This document shows, piece by piece, positions 7,507-16,000 of a DNA stretch of 33,472 nucleotides. Each line of letters begins with the position of its first letter. Position 1 is the first letter of the stretch. The stretch covers positions 1 through 33,472 of the forward strand of contig JAGGYM010000059.1 of NCBI GenBank assembly GCA_021162545.1, given 5' to 3'. The DNA is from Dehalococcoidia bacterium (lineage in GTDB: Bacteria > Chloroflexota > Dehalococcoidia > GIF9 > AB-539-J10). Both the position numbers and the translations under genes were made by a program. Under the pieces are notes generated by a model that saw nothing but the letters and a program-made list of their open reading frames with translations, made no database searches and was not told the origin of the DNA.

Positions 7507-7561
7507 GAAGATAGCTATTATCGCTGGACCGGATTACCCTGTGGGGGGTGGTTTACAAGTA

Positions 7562-7591
7562 CTTGATAAGTCAAGTTTAGTCCAGTATAAT
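7562..7591 (+). promoter_or_regulatory. Promoter with inverted repeat before the HTH/PIN pair
   Basis: TTGATA (7563-7568) and a perfect TATAAT (7586-7591) are 17 bases apart. CTTGA-TAAG-TCAAG (7562-7575) overlaps the -35, a fitting place for autorepression by the HTH protein. Confidence 0.7.
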
Positions 7592-7620
7592 CTTTTACAG
7601 GTAGGTAAAGAAGATTAACA

Positions 7621-7911
7621 ATGGACAAGCTATTGACCTCTGATGAGGTTGCTGAATATCTTAGGCTTAACAGGGAGACTATTCTCAGCAAGGCCCGAAA
7701 AGGAGAAATTCCAGCGGTTAAGATGGGCTACAGGAGCTACCGTTTCTACAAAGAGCAGGTAGATGAGTGGCTGAAGACAAAGACGAAAGAAAATAAGCCC
7801 CAATCTGAGGAAGTTAAGAGGATTGATTTGAAGGCTTGCCCCATGGGAATCAGAGGAGGTCTAAGCCGGAGAGATATTTATGAAGGCATCACACCCTCTA
7901 TCCCCGGGTGA
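7621..7911 (+). CDS. Excisionase-family HTH protein, likely antitoxin of a HTH-PIN pair
   Basis: The 96-residue product opens with KLLTSDEVAEYLRLNRETILSKARKGEIPAVKMG, the MerR-like winged helix of the HTH_17/excisionase family, followed by YRFYKEQVDEWL. The C-terminal part includes GLSRRDIYEG, which resembles the tail by which such proteins contact PIN toxins. It has a strong promoter with an overlapping inverted repeat. The next frame, beginning at 7880 inside its 3' end, is a PIN remnant. The last ten residues may be altered by the deletion that damaged the toxin gene. Confidence 0.75.
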   Translation: MDKLLTSDEVAEYLRLNRETILSKARKGEIPAVKMGYRSYRFYKEQVDEWLKTKTKENKPQSEEVKRIDLKACPMGIRGGLSRRDIYEGITPSIPG

Positions 7912-8071
7912 GGCCGTAGATGTTATCAAACCCATTTGGGAGGCAGAAAATATTCTGCGAATATTTCCCGGACGGGGAACTCTGAAGTTAACCTTTGACC
8001 TGGTCAAACGCCGCCAGCTGAAATCCCTGGACTTCTTCGATGCTCAAATAGCAGCTACTATGCTATCCTGA
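7880..8071 (+). pseudogene. Truncated PIN-domain (VapC-like) toxin
   Basis: The 63-residue reading frame keeps only the C-terminal part of a PIN domain: LKLTFDLVKRRQLKSLDFFDAQIAATML, in which FDAQIAATM matches the conserved helix with one catalytic Asp. The N-terminal part with the first acidic residues is missing, and the usual end after the helix is lost at a TGATAG double stop. About half of a PIN toxin remains, so it should be inactive. The ATG lies within the end of the HTH gene, as expected of a coupled antitoxin-toxin pair. Confidence 0.6.
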
Positions 8072-8130
8072 TAGCAAGATCCCAATAACCTCGCTTGACC
8101 TGAAGCAAATTGACCTTTCCGAGGTATTGT

Positions 8131-9213
8131 TTATGAGCCATGCCCCTCATTAGGATACTGCGGGGGTGATTTACCCTGTTTCTTTACAACTCTGGGATAA
8201 CTGGCTCGGGTAACCCTTTCAATTATGTTAATCAACTCAACTTCATGCCACCATTCATCACTATAGTCGAAGAGATAGAGGAATTTCGGTCCACCGTACA
8301 GAGTAATGCTGTCAATCCTGATGCGGGTGGCAAGTTTACCCATTCCATCGGCACTAATGCCGGGTGAAGTATACTCACTCTCCCTGTCAAAGGGCTTGTC
8401 GCTTAAAAAGAAGCTGTATTGGTGTTCCCCAAAACGATCGAAGGCTTTGAATATTGCTTTATGCAGGCTGGATAACATCTGGTTTCCTTTGATGTCGATA
8501 ATGCGCCAGATATCAGGCCTGTCCCTGAGTGAGACTTTGAACCGGTGGATGAAATGCGTGTCAGAATAGGCTGAGGGTCTGGTTACGGCCTTATCAGCTC
8601 TCTCGCCTCGTTGTCTGAATCCCTTACTAAAGCTTAGAACTTCTTTCAAGACATCCTGCGCTACGGTATTGATGGGGTCCATCTGTACTGCCCTTTCCGC
8701 ATATTCCCTGGCCTTGTTGATATTGACCGAGGACAGATAAGCGACTGCCAGATCGATCAGGATATTGGCGTTGGCGGGCGCCAGGCGACTTGCTTTTTCG
8801 AGGGAGGCTAACCCCTTGGCTACATCTCCACTGCTGTATACAGTCCACGCCAGCCCGCGTAGATACTCGCCGTTGTTCGGTTCCTTAGCAACCGCTGTCT
8901 CGAACTCTGCAATGGATTTGTCCCACTGCTGCTTATTTGAGTATATGAAGCCCAAGATGTAGTGATAAGCAGGATTCTCCGGCTTGAGGTTTATCGCTTT
9001 CTTGATGTAGTCTTCTGCAGGGTCAAGCTTCTGTAGTGTGAGAAATATATCGCCGAGGTATGCATTGGCGTGTTCGGCAGCAACATCGTTATCACCATAC
9101 CTGATCAGGATATATCTGTATATTTCGATGGCCTTATTATAGTTGCCCGATTCAATGTGGCTCCTGGCTTCATCCCATATAGCATGAAGTTCGGGAACGC
9201 TGTCCTTATCCAT
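8131..9213 (-). CDS. TPR protein fused to a pRiA4b ORF3-like domain
   Basis: Residues 10-190 form about five tetratricopeptide repeats, for example AYLGDIFLTLQKLDPAEDYI and YHYILGFIYSNKQQWDKSI. After a linker rich in charged residues, residues 222-355 read FIHRFKVSLRDRPDIWRIIDI, then FLYLFDYSDEWWHEVELI and PRVVKKQGKSPP. These match the plasmid pRiA4b ORF-3 family, whose function is unknown. There is no signal peptide. GGAAGGA lies 4 bases before the ATG. It is a single-gene unit divergent from the glycosyltransferase. The TPR part probably binds a partner protein; the fusion itself is unusual. Confidence 0.8.
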   Translation of the reverse strand: MDKDSVPELHAIWDEARSHIESGNYNKAIEIYRYILIRYGDNDVAAEHANAYLGDIFLTLQKLDPAEDYIKKAINLKPENPAYHYILGFIYSNKQQWDKSIAEFETAVAKEPNNGEYLRGLAWTVYSSGDVAKGLASLEKASRLAPANANILIDLAVAYLSSVNINKAREYAERAVQMDPINTVAQDVLKEVLSFSKGFRQRGERADKAVTRPSAYSDTHFIHRFKVSLRDRPDIWRIIDIKGNQMLSSLHKAIFKAFDRFGEHQYSFFLSDKPFDRESEYTSPGISADGMGKLATRIRIDSITLYGGPKFLYLFDYSDEWWHEVELINIIERVTRASYPRVVKKQGKSPPQYPNEGHGS

Positions 9214-9615
9214 AGAATCCTTCCATCAGCAGGTGTTTCTGCCGCATAATAATACCACACTCAGGAATAATGACTGGATAACCACAAGGCTCTAACCTTT
9301 GGAATCTATCGCTGCCTCTTTCAACCTTCATTTTCTGGCTTTTTGTTCATCTCAATGTGAATCGCATTCCTTGCTTTGGAGCTTGCCCTCCTTTGTTTAG
9401 ACTCGATCCCTTGCGCAGTAGCTGGCATAGAGTAAGTTTCTATGCACACCGTGTCCATTGTGGTATAATGTTTACAGTCCCAAAGGGTAAGCGCCATGTT
9501 AGCAGTAGCCATGGTGGTGGGGTTGGTGTTAGCTCTTTGAGGCAAGGTTTGGTGTTCTCCCGCAAAAGGACCATCCGCCAGATCCTCCTGCTAGAGACCC
9601 CTTCTGGAGGTATAT
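9214..9615. other. Intergenic region between divergent genes
   Basis: This 402-base gap separates the divergent TPR and glycosyltransferase genes. I find a good extended -10 for the glycosyltransferase at 9461-9469 and TATTAT on the minus strand near 9252 that may serve the TPR gene. A 74-codon minus-strand frame (9321-9545) has no recognisable family or ribosome binding site. Confidence 0.5.
9461..9469 (+). promoter_or_regulatory. Extended -10 promoter before the glycosyltransferase
   Basis: TGG followed directly by TATAAT fits an extended -10 that needs little -35 match (none good is seen). The transcript would have a leader of about 140 bases. Confidence 0.5.
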
Positions 9616-10872
9616 TTGAGAGTCGCTATCATCGCATTTGATGTTAATCATCATGCAGGCCCAGCAAGAGTCACCGCTGCCTTGGTTGAGAGGCTTTGTG
9701 AAGACCATCAGGTTTCGGTTTTCTCTCACACCATTGAGGGAGTTGACCTATCCAAAATTAAGCATTATGAGGTGCCAGCGGTTAACCGCCCCAAGTTTTT
9801 AGCATACATTACCTTCCTGATATCCAGCACCATTATCCTCACCGTTCTTTCCCTCCTCAGGAAAAGGGACTTTGATATCATTCATGGATATGTTTGTGCC
9901 TTTTCCACTGATGTTATCACCTTTCATTTCTGTGAGAGGGAGGGCCTTCGTCTTGAGAAAGCCAACATAATTGAGGTCCCGCACAGGAGTGTGTTGCAAA
10001 AACTGAAAGCCCTTGACGCTAAGATATATCGCAGGTTAGCCGCCTTTGTTGAGGGACTAGCATTCAGCCACAACAGCCCCAAAGCGCGTATCGTAGTTTC
10101 ACAATCTATGAAAAGGGAGTTCATTCGTCATTACGGCGATGCCGCCGAAAGTATTATCGTAATCCCCAATGGGGTAGACCTGAAGATGTTTAATCCTGCA
10201 AATCGGCCTCTCTACAGGGATAGGATCAGGCAAAGGCATGGCATATCCCGTAGTGACCTGGTACTGATGATCGCTGGGGGTGATTGGGAGAGAAAAGGAG
10301 TGTCTTATACCATAGAAGCGCTTTCGCTGCTTCCCCGTCCGGATGTCAAACTTCTGATCGTTGGTAGCGGCGACGAGAAACTTTATGGTCAACTTGCGGA
10401 GCTAAAGCAGGTGAGGGAAAGAATAATCTTTGTTTCTCACACCAGCGTTCTGTGGGAATACTATGCTGCCAGCGATGTATTCGTTTTTCCTACCATATAT
10501 GAGCCTTTTGGCCTGGTCATTGTCGAGGCTATGGCTAGCGGCTTACCCGTAATCACCAGCGGGATTGCCGGAGCTGCCGACGTTATAATCGACGGGGTAA
10601 ATGGCCTCCTACTTAGAGAGCCCTCCGATGTCAATGACCTGGCAACAAAAATCGAGTCGCTGCTTTTAAATGCCGAACTTAGAAAGACCATGGGTGAGCA
10701 TGCCAGGGAGGCCGTAGAAAACCTTTCATGGGATTGGGTAGCTCAGAAAACAATAGGCGTCTATAATAGGATATTAAGCCACTCGAACTTAGAAAGACCA
10801 CGAGTGAGCATGCCAGGGAGACTGCAGGAAAACTTTCATGGGGCAGGGGCCGGGCAGATGAGAAAACCCTAA
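9616..10872 (+). CDS. Glycosyltransferase family 4 (GT-B fold)
   Basis: The 418-residue protein has the GT4 pattern: MRVAIIAFD at the start, a Gly-containing N-terminal loop, VIPNGVD (about 182-188), GGDWERKGVSYTIEAL, LLIVGSGD and YEPFGLVIVEAMASGLP. The last holds the E-x7-E donor-binding motif (E296, E304). A hydrophobic stretch at 62-82 may touch the membrane. GGAGG lies 5 bases before the TTG start. From about residue 388 the tail is unlike the family, because a duplicated DNA segment is read out of frame. It precedes a GH15 gene by about 50 bases and the two are probably cotranscribed, suggesting roles in alpha-glucan or glycoside metabolism; acceptor and donor are unknown. Confidence 0.88.
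   Translation: MRVAIIAFDVNHHAGPARVTAALVERLCEDHQVSVFSHTIEGVDLSKIKHYEVPAVNRPKFLAYITFLISSTIILTVLSLLRKRDFDIIHGYVCAFSTDVITFHFCEREGLRLEKANIIEVPHRSVLQKLKALDAKIYRRLAAFVEGLAFSHNSPKARIVVSQSMKREFIRHYGDAAESIIVIPNGVDLKMFNPANRPLYRDRIRQRHGISRSDLVLMIAGGDWERKGVSYTIEALSLLPRPDVKLLIVGSGDEKLYGQLAELKQVRERIIFVSHTSVLWEYYAASDVFVFPTIYEPFGLVIVEAMASGLPVITSGIAGAADVIIDGVNGLLLREPSDVNDLATKIESLLLNAELRKTMGEHAREAVENLSWDWVAQKTIGVYNRILSHSNLERPRVSMPGRLQENFHGAGAGQMRKP
10675..10867 (+). repeat. Imperfect direct duplication at the end of the glycosyltransferase gene
   Basis: Segment 10675-10751 recurs at 10785-10867 with scattered changes; both begin GAACTTAGAAAGACCA and contain GTGAGCATGCCAGGGAG. The copies are offset by 110 bases, so copy two is read in another frame. 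In copy one's frame, copy two stays open and reads ELRKT-x2-EHARE..KLSWG to a stop at 10908-10910. Confidence 0.8.
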
Positions 10873-10923
10873 AGGCCGATGATAGTGCATTAAATCAAGA
10901 GAGGGAGTAAGCTAACAACTAAT

Positions 10924-12900
10924 ATGCCCAGAGACTTACCTGTAGGCAATGGCAGCCTGCTCATCAATTTCGATACTGATTACAACGTCCGGGACATCTA
11001 TTATCCTTATGTTGGCAAAGAGAACCATGCTGAAGATTGTGTATCACGTACTGGCATCTGGGTTGACGGAAGCTTCGCATGGATTGACAGCTCCGAGTGG
11101 CTGAAGGAAATGGACTATGAAAGCGATAGTCTGGTCACCCATGTTATTGCTACCAACCATGCAATAGGGCTCACTCTCACCTTTTCTGATGTTGTGGACT
11201 TTCACAGGGACATCTTTTTCAGGCGGGTTGAGATAGCCAATCACCGGGATTACCCTCGCGATGTACGCTTATTCTTCCATTATGCGCTACGGATTCTGGG
11301 CAATGAAATCGGCGATACTATCTACTACCACCCAAGGCTGAGAGCATTGGTGATGTACAAAGAGCGGCGTTACTTCCTGGCAGGTGGCCAAGTAAATAAA
11401 AGGATTGGCATTGACGATTGGACAACTGGAAGCACAAAATCAGAATATGAACAAAGTGCATGGCACGATGCCGAAGATGGCAAATTGGGGAAGGTGTCTC
11501 TTACGTGTGGATTCGCTGAGGGTGTCACCGGGCTCTATGACTCCGCTGTGCCCGCTAGGGGAAGTTCAACCATTTATCACTGGCTGGCGGCAAGTACCCG
11601 CTTCCATGGAGTTGAGGAACTCGATACCCTGGTTCACGAACGCGGACCTGAGTCATTCATCATGCGCACCTGTGACTACTGGCGAGCTTGGGTGAATAAG
11701 GAATCACTAGACTTTGCCAACTTGCCAGCCTCTATATCGGAACTGTACCGGCGCAGCTTGCTCACCATGCGTGTGCAGATCGATAACCGCGGTGCTATCA
11801 TCGCCAGCACTGACTCAGACATCACCGAGGTCCTGAGGGATACTTATTCTTATGTGTGGGGTCGCGACGGCGCCTTCACCGCTAAGGCTCTGGACATGGC
11901 CAACTATGATGAAGTCAGCCACAAGTTCTTCGATTTTTGCGCCAATGTCATTACCAGTGAAGGCTTCCTCCTTCATAAGTATACCTCCGATGGATGTCTG
12001 GCAGGCCACTGGATGCCGTGGGCAGACGAGGAAGGCAAGCTGCAACTGCCAATTCAAGAGGATGGGACTGCCTTAGTCATATACAGCCTCTGGCATCACT
12101 ACAACAAGTTTCACAATGTAGAGTTCATCCGTTCCCATTATCGAAACTTGATTAAGAACGCTGCCGACTTTATGGTTAGATACAGAGAGCCTCATACCAA
12201 CCTTCCAGCACCTTCATATGATCTTTGGGAGGAACGCCGTGGCATCCACTCTTTTACAGTTGCTGCGGTCTGGGCAGGATTACAAGCTGCGGCCAACTTC
12301 ACGGAAATGTTTGGTGAGGCAGCACTCACGAAACAGTACCGCCAGGCTGCCGCTGAAATCAAAGAGGCTGCTATTGAGCATCTTTTTGACAAGAAGTTGG
12401 GGCGCTTCTTGCGCTCAATCAAGGTTGACGCTGACAGTGTGGTGGAACCGGACTATACTATCGATAGCAGTATTTGTGGTCCATTTCTCTTCGGCATGCT
12501 CCAAGCTGCTGATCCCTTCATCAAAAGCACAATGACACAACTCATAGACCGGCTTTGGTGTAAGACCGAGGTGGGAGGCATTGCCCGCTATGAGAACGAC
12601 TGCTATCAGCAAGTCAGTCAGGACATCTCCAATATCCCCGGTAATCCCTGGTTTGTCTGTACTATGTGGATAGCACAGTACCATATTGCCAGAGCTCAAT
12701 CGGTGGACGAACTAAAACCAGCCCTGCAAATCCTTATCTGGGCTCAGCGTTGTGCTCTCCCCAGTGATGTTCTTGCTGAGCAAATTCATCCGCATAGTCA
12801 TGCTCCGCTCAGTGTATCACCGCTGACCTGGAGCCATGCCGCCGTGGTGGTAGCGATCCACGAGTATATCGACAAGTACCATAAACTCCAAGCACAATAG
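10924..12900 (+). CDS. Glycoside hydrolase family 15 (glucoamylase/trehalase-like)
   Basis: The 658-residue protein has an N-terminal beta-sandwich domain (to about 265) starting PRDLPVGNGSLLINFD, then an (alpha/alpha)6 catalytic barrel. YSYVWGRDGAF (310-318) and YDLWEERRG (432-440) are typical; E436 is the expected general acid and E619 in DVLAEQIHP the base, followed by SPLTWSHAAVV. Family members cleave terminal glucose from starch-like glucans; some are trehalases or glucodextranases, and sequence alone does not separate these. No signal peptide is present, so it should act in the cytosol. It follows the GT4 gene. The ribosome binding site is weak. Confidence 0.92.
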   Translation: MPRDLPVGNGSLLINFDTDYNVRDIYYPYVGKENHAEDCVSRTGIWVDGSFAWIDSSEWLKEMDYESDSLVTHVIATNHAIGLTLTFSDVVDFHRDIFFRRVEIANHRDYPRDVRLFFHYALRILGNEIGDTIYYHPRLRALVMYKERRYFLAGGQVNKRIGIDDWTTGSTKSEYEQSAWHDAEDGKLGKVSLTCGFAEGVTGLYDSAVPARGSSTIYHWLAASTRFHGVEELDTLVHERGPESFIMRTCDYWRAWVNKESLDFANLPASISELYRRSLLTMRVQIDNRGAIIASTDSDITEVLRDTYSYVWGRDGAFTAKALDMANYDEVSHKFFDFCANVITSEGFLLHKYTSDGCLAGHWMPWADEEGKLQLPIQEDGTALVIYSLWHHYNKFHNVEFIRSHYRNLIKNAADFMVRYREPHTNLPAPSYDLWEERRGIHSFTVAAVWAGLQAAANFTEMFGEAALTKQYRQAAAEIKEAAIEHLFDKKLGRFLRSIKVDADSVVEPDYTIDSSICGPFLFGMLQAADPFIKSTMTQLIDRLWCKTEVGGIARYENDCYQQVSQDISNIPGNPWFVCTMWIAQYHIARAQSVDELKPALQILIWAQRCALPSDVLAEQIHPHSHAPLSVSPLTWSHAAVVVAIHEYIDKYHKLQAQ

Positions 12901-13028
12901 GGAAAAAGATATGTAGCCCGCTTATCCCGATCTTTGTGAATCTCTTGTGAACAAAGTGACGTTTTGTGTAATTGATGGCTGTCTGTATAAATTCTCATAT
13001 TGGTTGGGCTCAATCCCAAGTTGGTTCA

Positions 13029-16000
13029 TTATATTTCCTGTCCTTCCACGATGGCTACTTCATCATCGGTAAGCCCATAGAGCTTGTAGACCATCTGGTC
13101 GATGAGTTTGTCCGTCGCTTCAATGCGAGATTTGAGTGGAGTCAGTACCTTCATGGCCGCGGAGAATTCGCCGGCTATAATATCTCGCGTATCAGAGGGG
13201 CACGGATCCTTAACAGCCTTGTTTTTCTTGAGGATGTCCAATAAATCCTCGAAGTTGCTTTCGTGAAAGCCTTTAATCTTGGTTTTATTCCTCTGGTCTT
13301 CAACGGAGCCCTTCAATATCTCTTTTTCCAACCAAGTTAAAAAGCTCTTTATCTTTGACTGCTTTTCTTTATTGAGGCGTGTCATTCCCTCAGCCAGGAA
13401 AGCCAGCAGGTCATGCACCACGTCTGATTGCTCGTGTTCCATATCCGGGGTGCCATCGGCTTTTTGAGGCAGGCGCTCAGTTACGAAGGTGAGAACTTTA
13501 TCCCAACCCTGGTTTTGGAGATATTCCTGATATAGTTCTTTAGCTTGTTCCAGAAGTTGCTTGCGTTCTTTCTCTGAAGCTGCAAGCTTGATAGGACGTA
13601 GGGGTAGCGAATCAACCTCATACGAATTGACATGGTTATTCGTACTGGTCAGGCGAAACCTCCACTCAAAAAGCTGTGAGTTAAGGAGACCGAGTACATA
13701 GTACAGGTCATTCTGCGGCCTGACGATGTAGTTGATTGTGTCACTACAGAAGTTGTTTGGTTTAATAATGCAAGCTATAATACGGCGCCAGTTGTCAATC
13801 GCAGCTCCACGCTGGTAACCTATTCGGATATCTTTGTGGTCGAACGCTTTCGAATCCAGCTTTTTGTCATGCAGAAATTCTTTGACTTGAAGGTAGACAG
13901 GCATTCCCTGTTTGGGTTCTTCATTGAACTCGTATCTGTCCACATTTGCGCCTCTCAACACTTCCTGCCCTACAGGTAAATCAGACAAAAAGGGGGCATG
14001 AGTAGTCAGATTAACCTCGCCCTGTTGCGAAATAGCGACCTCTTTGAATCGATGTCCTAAGCACCGTTTTGCCAGGGCAATTCCCAAGGCAACATGTTTA
14101 GCGTTAGTTCCAGGCATGCTCGGAATACTCAGTTCGTTGGGGTCAAGCAGTTCAACTTCTTTTCCAGATAAATCAATCTGCGGTGAAGTAGTAAGTATAA
14201 GCTTTCCAGGATGTATGCGAAGCAAAAAAGGTGCCAATGGTTTTTGTTTGCGCAAGATATAGACACATGTTGACAGTTTGGCATCTTCGAATACTCGATC
14301 TTTCGGGTTATCCTTTTGCGGGAATGCTTCGATGGTTAGGAGTTGTGTGTAAGTCAGCATATAAGTACGGATGGATCTTGCTTGCGCATCGCCGATTAAT
14401 GCCATAGGTACAATGAACCCATGGTACCCGGATGGGAGACATAGCCATATGCTGAGTGCGCTAAACAGGCGATAAAGGTTGAGTTTTCCTCCCAACGCTG
14501 GTTGCAAATAATCGCAGTGGCTATAGAAATTCTTATCAGGCTCAACATCTATACCTTGTTCCTTTTCAGCAAGTACATCATACGGTGGATTCCCCACTAC
14601 AGTATTAAAGCCAGCGTTAGTTTTACGGTTGCCTCGCTCATCATAGAAGATTTCGGGAAATTCCATCTCCCAGTGAAAGAAGTGGCGCTCCTCTCGCATA
14701 GCCACAGCTTTCTTGACATACTCCTGCTCCAGAAGCCTTTTCCATTCGGGGTTAGGAGACTGGAGGTTCTCCACTAGGGTATTGTATTCATCCCATGCTA
14801 CCTTGTTCCCTAAATACGTGCTTACCCAGACATCAGCCAGAATACGAAAACGCTCCATATTATGCTCAAAATCCTTCTCCCATTTTTCTTTATTATGGAC
14901 ATCTTCGAGTGTTTCAGTGGGTAGTTGAGCAATCAATACCCGATTCTGGAGCAAATCATAGAGCTTTTGGTTGAAGACTTGCTGGAACAGCCCCATCTGT
15001 ACCGGTACCAGGCTGAGGTCGGCGGATTTTTTCTTTCCCTTGGCTTTTGGTATCTCATCAAGGTCAGCTACTCTGGCGCCAATCAGGCTGTTACCCACCC
15101 GCAGGTGGTGGTTAAGGAAAGAAAGTGGCTTGGATTTAGTCATAGTGCTCAACCACAGCGTGAGTTTAGCAAGTTCAACAGCTAATGGATTCAGGTCAAC
15201 GCCATAGATGCAGCTCTCTACCACTCGGCGGCGGTAATAGGTTAGTTCCGACTCTTCAGTAAGCTCCGTTGGCGACTCTATATACGGGTCAGTGGCAATA
15301 GCTTCGGCCAGAAAGTCCGTGGCCCGAGCCAGGAAATGACCGCTACCCATGGCCGGGTCAAGCACTTTCAAGGAAAGATAAGGCTCAAGGAGTCGCTCAC
15401 GCTCCCCGGCTATTGCACGGTCATATTTATCAGTTGGCTCCAAGTCCTGCTTTTGTTCCTTCAGTTTCTGCCATTTTGCAATTACCTCATCTACCTTTGG
15501 CTTTAGAGCTTTGAGCTTATCCTGGGCTTCCTTCACTAGAGGATCGATAGTATTTTCCACAATATAATTGACGATGTATTCTGGGGTGTAGTAAGAGCCG
15601 CTGGCCTTTCGCTCTCCTTTATCATTAGCAAGATATAGGTTCCCCTTCCCATAAGCTACCTTCTTGCCAGGGTGTTTACCAGCCGGAGCATATTTTATGC
15701 TGCCCTTTTCTTTGATGGTTACCAAATCGTACGGAGCAAGGCATGGCTTAAACTCCAGGAGACCCTCATAGATACTCCCCAAATGGCGCTCACTCAGGGT
15801 GTTATAGTCAACAGCAACCACTCGCTTCAGTTCCTTATCATATACTTGAGCAAGCTGCTGGATTGCTGGAATTAGGAAGGCATCAGCAATAGCATGCCCC
15901 TCAAGGAAAGGATGTTCCTCCAGGGCGAAAAGCCCACCATTGTATTCTGGCACACCGAGGCTTGGGTCACCTGTATTTATCAAACTGAATAGGTTGCCAA

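Noticed and set aside
9321-9545. 74-codon minus-strand frame in the gap before the glycosyltransferase
   Set aside because: No ribosome binding site, no family resemblance, and it overlaps the promoter region of the next gene.
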